Below, in pieces: positions 57,765 through 64,000 of a stretch of DNA of 64,000 nt; the stretch's first letter is position 1, and each line of letters opens with the position of its first letter. Position numbers and translations under genes: made by a program. The notes under the pieces are model-generated. The model was not told the origin of the DNA. It worked only from the letters and a program-made list of their open reading frames with translations, and searched no databases. The DNA comes from Solimonas sp041659605 (lineage in GTDB: Bacteria > Pseudomonadota > Gammaproteobacteria > Nevskiales > Nevskiaceae), in NCBI GenBank assembly GCA_041659605.1, contig JBAZXW010000001.1, positions 186,001 through 250,000 on the forward strand. Direction: 5' to 3'.

Positions 57765-60137
57765 ATGAGCAAGAACGTCCTCTGGTACTCGGAGCTGGGC
57801 ATGCACGACGTCGAAATCGTCGGCGGCAAGAATGCCTCGCTGGGCGAGATGATCCGCAACCTCGCCGAGTCCGGAGTTTCCGTGCCCAACGGCTTCGCGA
57901 CCAGTGCGGCGGCGTATCGCCAGTTCCTCGCACACGAGAACCTCGCGGCGCGCATCAACGACATGCTCTCCGGCCTCGACATCGAGGACGTGCAGAAGCT
58001 CGCACAGACCGGCCGCGCGATCCGCCAGGCCGTTGCCGCGGCGCCCTTTCCGGCCGACCTCGAGCGCGAGATCCGCACGCATTACGAGCAGCTGGTCAAG
58101 GAGTCCGGCACCGAGATCTCGGTGGCCGTGCGCTCCTCGGCGACAGCCGAGGATCTGCCGGACGCCTCGTTCGCCGGCCAGCAGGAGACCTTCCTCAACG
58201 TCCAGGGCATCGCCAACGTTCTGCACGCGATCAAGGAAGTCTTCGCGTCGCTGTACAACGACCGTGCCATCGCCTATCGCGTGCATCACGGATTCGAGCA
58301 TGCGGCCGTCGCGCTCTCCGCCGGCGTGCAGCGCATGGTGCGCTCGGACAAGGGCGCGAGCGGCGTGATGTTCACGATGGACACCGAGTCCGGCTTCAAG
58401 GACGCGATCTTCATCACCGCGTCCTACGGCCTGGGCGAAGCCGTCGTGCAAGGCGCGGTCAATCCGGACGAGTTCTACGTCTACAAGCCGGCCCTGCGCG
58501 CCGGCCGTCCCGCCGTGCTGCGGCGCGGCCTGGGCGAGAAGGCGCGCAAGATGGTCTACACGGCCGATCGGACGATCGGCAAGACCATCGAATTCGTCGA
58601 CGTACCCGCCGCCGAACGCAGCCGCTTCAGCCTCAACGACGAAGAGATCCAGGCCCTCGCGCGCCAGGCGCTGACCATCGAGGAGCACTATGGCCGGGCG
58701 ATGGACATCGAGTGGGGCAAGGACGGCATCGACGGCAAGCTCTATATCCTGCAGGCGCGCCCGGAGACGGTGAAATCGCGCGCCTCCGCCAACGTGCTAC
58801 GCCGCTACAAGCTGAAGAAGAAAGGCAAAGTGCTGACCTCGGGCCGCGCGATCGGCCAGAAAGTCGGTGCCGGCGCCGTGCGCCTGCTCAGCTCGATCGA
58901 CCAGATGAACCGCGTCCGCGAAGGCGACGTGCTGGTCACCGACATGACCGACCCCGATTGGGAGCCGATCATGAAGCGTGCCAGCGCGATCGTGACCAAC
59001 CGCGGTGGTCGCACCTGCCACGCCGCGATCATCGCGCGCGAGCTGGGCATTCCCGCGGTCGTCGGCTGCGGCGACGCCACTGCGAAACTCGCTGACGGCG
59101 CGCCGGTGACGGTGTCCTGCGCCGAGGGCGACACCGGTTACATCTACGAGGGCCATGTCGACTACGTCGTCGACGAGGTCGCGCTCGACAAGATGCCGGA
59201 GGTGCCGGTCAAGATCATGATGAACGTCGGCACGCCGGAACAGGCTTTCGACTTCGCCGCGCTGCCGCACAAGGGCGTCGGCCTCGCGCGGCTGGAATTC
59301 ATCATCAACCGCCAGATCGGCATCCACCCGCAGGCGCTGCTGGAGCACGACAAACTGCCGCCGGAAGAACGCCGCATCATCGACCCGATGATCGCGCCCT
59401 ACGGCTCGCCGGTGGACTACTTCGTCAAGCGCCTCACCGAGGGCATCGCGACGATCGCGGCTGCGTTCGCGCCGGAGCCGGTGATCGTGCGCCTGTCGGA
59501 TTTCAAGTCCAACGAGTACGCCAACCTGATCGCCGGCCGGCGCTACGAGCCGCACGAAGAGAATCCGATGCTCGGTTTCCGCGGCGCCTCGCGCTACATC
59601 TCCGAGTCGTTCCGTCCGTGCTTCGAGCTGGAATGCCGCGCGCTGAAATACGTGCGCGACGAGATGGGCCTGACCAACGTCAAGGTCATGGTGCCCTTCG
59701 TGCGCACCGTCGACGAAGCGCGCCAGGTCGTCGAGATCCTGGCCGCCAACGGCCTCAAGCGCGGCGTCAACGGCCTGCAGCTGATCATGATGTGCGAGCT
59801 GCCGTCGAATGCGGTGCTGGCCGAGCAGTTCCTCGAACACTTCGACGGCTTCTCGATCGGCTCCAACGACATGACCCAGCTCACGCTCGGCCTGGACCGC
59901 GACTCCGGCCTGATCGCCCACCTGTTCGACGAACGCAACGACGCCGTCAAGGCGATGCTCGGCATGGCGATCCAGGCCTGCCGCAAGCACAACAAGTACA
60001 TCGGCATCTGCGGCCAGGGCCCGTCCGATCATCCGGACCTCGCGCGCTGGCTGCTCGATCAGGGCATCGAGTCGATCTCCCTCAACCCCGACACGGTCGT
60101 CGAGACATGGCTGTTCCTCGCAGGACAAAAGGCCTGA
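57765..60137 (+). CDS. ppsA: Phosphoenolpyruvate synthase
   Basis: A 790-residue gluconeogenic enzyme that makes PEP from pyruvate and ATP, yielding AMP and Pi. The ATP-grasp domain (VGGKNASLGEMIRNL, RSSATAEDLPDASFAGQQET) leads to the swivelling phosphohistidine domain with H419 in GGRTCHAAIIARELGIPAV, with the regulatory Thr two residues before it (T417), and the C-terminal PEP-binding barrel (IGSNDMTQLTLGLDRDSG, CGQGPSDHP). The ATG at 57765 matches the E. coli length. The RNase T2 gene overlaps its last 31 bases. Confidence 0.98.
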   Translation: MSKNVLWYSELGMHDVEIVGGKNASLGEMIRNLAESGVSVPNGFATSAAAYRQFLAHENLAARINDMLSGLDIEDVQKLAQTGRAIRQAVAAAPFPADLEREIRTHYEQLVKESGTEISVAVRSSATAEDLPDASFAGQQETFLNVQGIANVLHAIKEVFASLYNDRAIAYRVHHGFEHAAVALSAGVQRMVRSDKGASGVMFTMDTESGFKDAIFITASYGLGEAVVQGAVNPDEFYVYKPALRAGRPAVLRRGLGEKARKMVYTADRTIGKTIEFVDVPAAERSRFSLNDEEIQALARQALTIEEHYGRAMDIEWGKDGIDGKLYILQARPETVKSRASANVLRRYKLKKKGKVLTSGRAIGQKVGAGAVRLLSSIDQMNRVREGDVLVTDMTDPDWEPIMKRASAIVTNRGGRTCHAAIIARELGIPAVVGCGDATAKLADGAPVTVSCAEGDTGYIYEGHVDYVVDEVALDKMPEVPVKIMMNVGTPEQAFDFAALPHKGVGLARLEFIINRQIGIHPQALLEHDKLPPEERRIIDPMIAPYGSPVDYFVKRLTEGIATIAAAFAPEPVIVRLSDFKSNEYANLIAGRRYEPHEENPMLGFRGASRYISESFRPCFELECRALKYVRDEMGLTNVKVMVPFVRTVDEARQVVEILAANGLKRGVNGLQLIMMCELPSNAVLAEQFLEHFDGFSIGSNDMTQLTLGLDRDSGLIAHLFDERNDAVKAMLGMAIQACRKHNKYIGICGQGPSDHPDLARWLLDQGIESISLNPDTVVETWLFLAGQKA

Positions 60138-60781
60138 CGCGGGCTCTGCTCGCGCCGGCGTTCGCCGCGGGACTGGGCCTGGTTCTGGGCGCTGCGGTAG
60201 CGGCCGACAAGGCCGGCCGCTTTGACTACTGGGTGCTGTCGCTGACCTGGTCGCCGCAGTTCTGCAAGTCCGAGCCGGGCAAGGCGCAGTGCAAGCTGCC
60301 ACTCGGCTTCGTCGTCCACGGCCTGTGGCCGCAGTACGAGGACGGCTATCCCGACTACTGTAGCGAGCGCGAACGCGTGCCCGGCGAACTGGTCGACCGC
60401 ATGTTGCCGCTGATGCCGGACGAAAAACTGATCCAGCAGCAGTGGCGCAAGCACGGCACCTGCAGCGGCATGGACATGAGCGAATACTTCCTCAACGTCG
60501 AACGCGCCTGGCGCCGCGTCGTCATCCCGCCGGAGTTCATGCCGGACCGCGACGCCTACGAAAGCAGCTTGCAGGCGATCGAGAAGGCGTTCATCGGCGC
60601 CAACCCCGGATTCGACCGCGACAGCATCGCATTGCAATGCGGCGGCCGCTGGCTGCGCGAGGTCCGTATGTGCCTCGACCGCGATTTTCAGCCGCGCGCC
60701 TGCGGCGAAGATGTGACCGACCAGTGCCGCAACAAGATCAGCGTCCGCCCCATCCGCGGACGCCCGCAACCCCTGTTCTAG
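60107..60781 (+). CDS. Secreted ribonuclease T2 family protein
   Basis: A 224-residue periplasmic or secreted RNase. The signal peptide (cleavage after about residue 33, VAA) precedes the two catalytic blocks: CAS I FVVHGLWPQY with H71 and CAS II WRKHGTCSGM with H116, preceded by QQ. Six or more cysteines fit the T2 disulfides. E. coli RNase I is the homologue. The ATG at 60107 lies inside the end of ppsA (31-base overlap, different frame), so expression is likely coupled to ppsA. Confidence 0.9.
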   Translation: MAVPRRTKGLTRALLAPAFAAGLGLVLGAAVAADKAGRFDYWVLSLTWSPQFCKSEPGKAQCKLPLGFVVHGLWPQYEDGYPDYCSERERVPGELVDRMLPLMPDEKLIQQQWRKHGTCSGMDMSEYFLNVERAWRRVVIPPEFMPDRDAYESSLQAIEKAFIGANPGFDRDSIALQCGGRWLREVRMCLDRDFQPRACGEDVTDQCRNKISVRPIRGRPQPLF

Positions 60782-60810
60782 CGCCGTCGTGGCGCCGGCG
60801 ATAAATCCGG

Positions 60811-60838
60811 TTCCAATTGGAAATCGTTTGGGTATAAT
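60811..60838 (+). promoter_or_regulatory. Promoter of the tRNA-Ala/tRNA-Glu transcript
   Basis: A perfect -10 TATAAT lies at 60833-60838, 17 bases before the first tRNA, followed by a GC-rich discriminator (GCGCGCCCC) as in stringently controlled stable-RNA promoters. The -35 region is TTCCAA at 60811-60816 (16-base spacer), part of the palindrome TTCCAATTGGAA. Confidence 0.65.
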
Positions 60839-60855
60839 GCGCGCCCCTAGCGTGT

Positions 60856-60931
<76 letters not shown>

Positions 60932-60943
60932 AATTTTTGCCTC

Positions 60944-61019
60944 GTCCCCATCGTCTAGAGGCCTAGGACATTACCCTTTCACGGTAAGTACCGGGGTTCG
61001 AATCCCCGTGGGGACGCCA
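60944..61019 (+). tRNA. tRNA-Glu (anticodon UUC)
   Basis: A 76-base cloverleaf with encoded CCA. The acceptor stem is GTCCCCA/TGGGGAC with discriminator G; the anticodon stem TTACC/GGTAA encloses a loop with anticodon TTC; the T-arm is CCGGGGTTCGAATCCCCG. It follows tRNA-Ala after 12 bases, on the same transcript. Confidence 0.98.
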
Positions 61020-61040
61020 CACTTCTGGAGCTGTCCGCAG

Positions 61041-61070
61041 AGCCCGCCGCTAGCGGGCTTTTGCATTTTT
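61041..61070 (+). terminator. Rho-independent terminator of the tRNA operon
   Basis: AGCCCGC and GCGGGCT pair around a 5-base loop, followed by TTTGCATTTTT. It begins 22 bases after tRNA-Glu. Confidence 0.85.
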
Positions 61071-61200
61071 GCGACTCTCCCGCTGAACCGATACGCAAAT
61101 CCGTCAAGATCGCGTAATGTCTCGTCCGGCGGCTCACCCGGACCGATCGTCCGGACGCACGGAGGCATTTGAGTCGCAGGATCGACCATTAGGGGATCAG

Positions 61201-62898
61201 ATGAGCACCGCACCCCAGTTGCCGCCGGCGCAGACCGGATCAACGGACGACAATGCGCCCGAGCGCACGCGCATACAGCGCCTCGGGCACCCGGCCGTGG
61301 ACGCGCTGCGCCGCACGGTTCATGTCGCGCTGACGGAACTCGTCGGCAACTTCTTCCGTTTCCTTCCGGTTGCGCTGACGCAACGCGCCAAGGTCAGTTC
61401 GCTGCCGACCGAGCAGCGCGGCTGCGCCGACCTGGCTCGGATCGTCGGCGGCAATACCGAATACTGGCTGGCCGAATTCATCACCCGACTGGATCGCAAC
61501 CTGGTCGGCGCCGTTGGCGCGGGCGATCAGACCGCCCAGCAATCCGACGTCAGCGATGTGATCGTGCTCACGCAGCGCGAGTTGCGTGCGCAAACGCAGT
61601 ACGCGGCGCTGATCGCCGATCTTGATGTGCGCCTCGGCCACGTTCGCCGAACGGTGTATTTCCCGGTCAGGGCCGGCGCGCTGGCGCCGGCGGGGCTGTG
61701 CCGCACGCTGCTCGACGTCGCCACGGCCTTGCGCTGCAGCGGCGCGCCGCTGCGCATCCTGTTCGAACAGTTCGACGAATCCATCCTGCCGCAGCTGCCG
61801 CGCCTGTATCAGGTCGTGCTGGATGCGCTGGCCGACATCGAGGCACGGGCCGCCGAAGCGGCCTCCCTGCTCGAGCGGGAGAAGGTGCGCGCAGAAGCAC
61901 TGCGGCCGCAGGCGCCGCCGGCCGCCGAAGCGCCGCAGCCGGAGTTCCGGCCGGCGCCGAAGGTCGTAAAGCCCGCCGAGCCGCAGCAGATCGACAACAA
62001 GACCGCGTCGATGCTCAAAGGCGTGGCGATGAAACCGCCGCCGCCCGGAAAGGACTATTCGGACGTCTCGCTGGCACAGGATCTTCTGACCCTGCAGACC
62101 GACGCCCCCCTGCCTGGCGTCGACATCAAGCCGGAACAGCGCTGGGTTCCTCTGCAGCGCATTTCGCTGGCAGGCAAGTTCCTCAACGAGGCGGTCGCCG
62201 ACCCGTTGGTCCCCAAGGAGCAGGAAAGACAGCACGAGGCGGTGCGCTTTCCGATTATCAAGTCGGCGATCACCGATTCGACGCTGTTCACCGCCCTGAC
62301 CCATCCGCTGCGCACGCTGGTCAACGACCTGATGCTCAAGTCGGCCACCTCGCGCATCACCGGCACGGCGGAAGCACGGCGCATGGCCGAAGTGCTTCAG
62401 CAGGTGCTGGTGCAGTTCGATCTGGCGCCCGACTTCGTTCGTGAGGCAATGCTCAGTGCGCAACCGATCAACGAGCAGCAGATCTCCTCGTTCTTCGAGT
62501 CGCAGAAAGAGCAGGTCAACCAGCGGCGCGAGGCGGTCGTCGCCGAGGCCAAGCGGCTCGTGATCCGCGAGCTGGAACTGCGCACCTTCGGCCGCTCGGT
62601 GCCGCAGGCGGCGATCAAGTTCCTCAATACCTGCTGGGGGCCGCTGCTGGTCAAGGGCCTGCTGCAACACGGCGCCGACAGCGCCCACTGGCGCACCGGC
62701 ATCGAGCGCATGGAAAGCATGCTTGACCAGTTGGAGATTTCCGATTGCCAGATGCCACCGCCCGCCGAGTGGCAGCAAACCGCAGCAGCCATGGGCAAGG
62801 ATTTGCTCGGCGGCGGCTTGTCGGATGACCGCGTCAAGCGCGCGCTGGCATTGCTCGACGCGGCCTGGCAGGCCCCCAAGCAGCCGATGTCGTTCTGA
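61201..62898 (+). CDS. DUF1631-like cytosolic protein
   Basis: A 565-residue, largely helical protein without signal or membrane segments. The C-terminal half has a HPLRTLVNDLML motif, a long charged helix (QVNQRREAVVAEAKRLVIREL) and FLNTCWGPLLVKGLLQHG ... SAHWRTGIERMESML, an order that recalls the DUF1631 family; this is recognition without a search. A Pro/Ala-rich linker (about 235-265) divides the protein. AGGGGATC precedes the ATG. The function is unknown; it stands alone between the tRNA operon and clpX. Confidence 0.6.
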   Translation: MSTAPQLPPAQTGSTDDNAPERTRIQRLGHPAVDALRRTVHVALTELVGNFFRFLPVALTQRAKVSSLPTEQRGCADLARIVGGNTEYWLAEFITRLDRNLVGAVGAGDQTAQQSDVSDVIVLTQRELRAQTQYAALIADLDVRLGHVRRTVYFPVRAGALAPAGLCRTLLDVATALRCSGAPLRILFEQFDESILPQLPRLYQVVLDALADIEARAAEAASLLEREKVRAEALRPQAPPAAEAPQPEFRPAPKVVKPAEPQQIDNKTASMLKGVAMKPPPPGKDYSDVSLAQDLLTLQTDAPLPGVDIKPEQRWVPLQRISLAGKFLNEAVADPLVPKEQERQHEAVRFPIIKSAITDSTLFTALTHPLRTLVNDLMLKSATSRITGTAEARRMAEVLQQVLVQFDLAPDFVREAMLSAQPINEQQISSFFESQKEQVNQRREAVVAEAKRLVIRELELRTFGRSVPQAAIKFLNTCWGPLLVKGLLQHGADSAHWRTGIERMESMLDQLEISDCQMPPPAEWQQTAAAMGKDLLGGGLSDDRVKRALALLDAAWQAPKQPMSF

Positions 62899-62910
62899 CT
62901 TCAACCCACG

Positions 62911-62938
62911 AAAAAGCCCCGCCATGCGGCGGGGCTTT
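62911..62938. terminator. Bidirectional terminator between the DUF1631-like gene and clpX
   Basis: AAAAAGCCCCGCC and GGCGGGGCTTT form a strong stem around ATGC; A-rich on the left and T-rich on the right, it can end transcripts of both convergent genes. Confidence 0.88.
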
Positions 62939-62958
62939 GGTCATCGATCGCAGGGGAT

Positions 62959-64000
<1,042 letters not shown>

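Noticed and set aside
58797..60302. 501-codon minus-strand frame over ppsA
   Set aside because: Shadow of ppsA with no domain signature and no sensible start.
60971..61243. Minus-strand ORF across tRNA-Glu and its terminator
   Set aside because: It runs antisense through a tRNA gene and terminator and is a common mis-annotation around tRNA genes.

Overview
The window is a GC-rich bacterial chromosome segment with a conserved gammaproteobacterial gene stock: the recN-fur-bamE-rnfH-smpB-ssrA neighbourhood, rluF, sthA, orn, PhoP/PhoQ, ppsR/ppsA and clpX. An hrcA-grpE-dnaK-dnaJ cluster, a TonB-dependent receptor and an MMPL/DUF1329 pair point to the Nevskiales/Solimonadaceae-Xanthomonadales side of the class; that placement is inference. 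There is no plasmid, phage, insertion sequence or CRISPR array. Nearly all the sequence is protein coding, and the many long antisense ORFs are composition shadows.

Layout. 1-3100: response regulator (cut by the window edge) and hybrid histidine kinase. 3.3-10 kb: acnA, rluF, an orphan ParA-type ATPase, sthA and a lipoprotein. 10-15.1 kb (minus strand): hrcA, grpE, dnaK, dnaJ. Between hrcA and grpE lies a 116-bp tandem duplication whose two copies each carry a good sigma-32 heat-shock promoter. 15.2-23.3 kb: nadK-recN, a small secreted 11-residue-repeat protein, fur, bamE, rnfH, a sodium symporter, smpB, a membrane-tethered class III cyclase and tmRNA. 23.4-31 kb is the accessory part: a polytopic membrane protein with a secreted LVIVD-repeat protein, a secreted Arg/Gln-rich protein, a DUF6929-like protein with an unknown secreted partner, a glutathione transferase and a stand-alone sensor module.

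31-47 kb is envelope-oriented: TonB receptor, RND pump, crcB plus DUF190, the phage-shock (psp) locus with a complete sigma-54 control region, an HD hydrolase, and a TetR / membrane-fusion protein / MMPL exporter / DUF1329 group. 47-50 kb: a four-gene operon of two periplasmic proteins followed by a PhoP/PhoQ-type system, preceded by a PhoP-box-like direct repeat at the right distance from a -10 element. 50-55 kb: orn, a reverse transsulfuration operon (CBS, HAD hydrolase, cystathionine gamma-lyase type enzyme), phhB and recR. 55-64 kb: PhoD phosphatase, ppsR/ppsA, a secreted RNase T2 overlapping ppsA, tRNA-Ala(GGC) and tRNA-Glu(UUC), a DUF1631-like protein and clpX (5' part outside the window).

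No single cluster is an obviously new defence or metabolic system. The points most worth following are the duplicated heat-shock promoter, the two-gene membrane/LVIVD system with a GlyGly-CTERM-like tail, the extra secreted protein heading the psp operon, the PhoPQ operon with periplasmic accessory genes, and the 11-residue-repeat helix protein.
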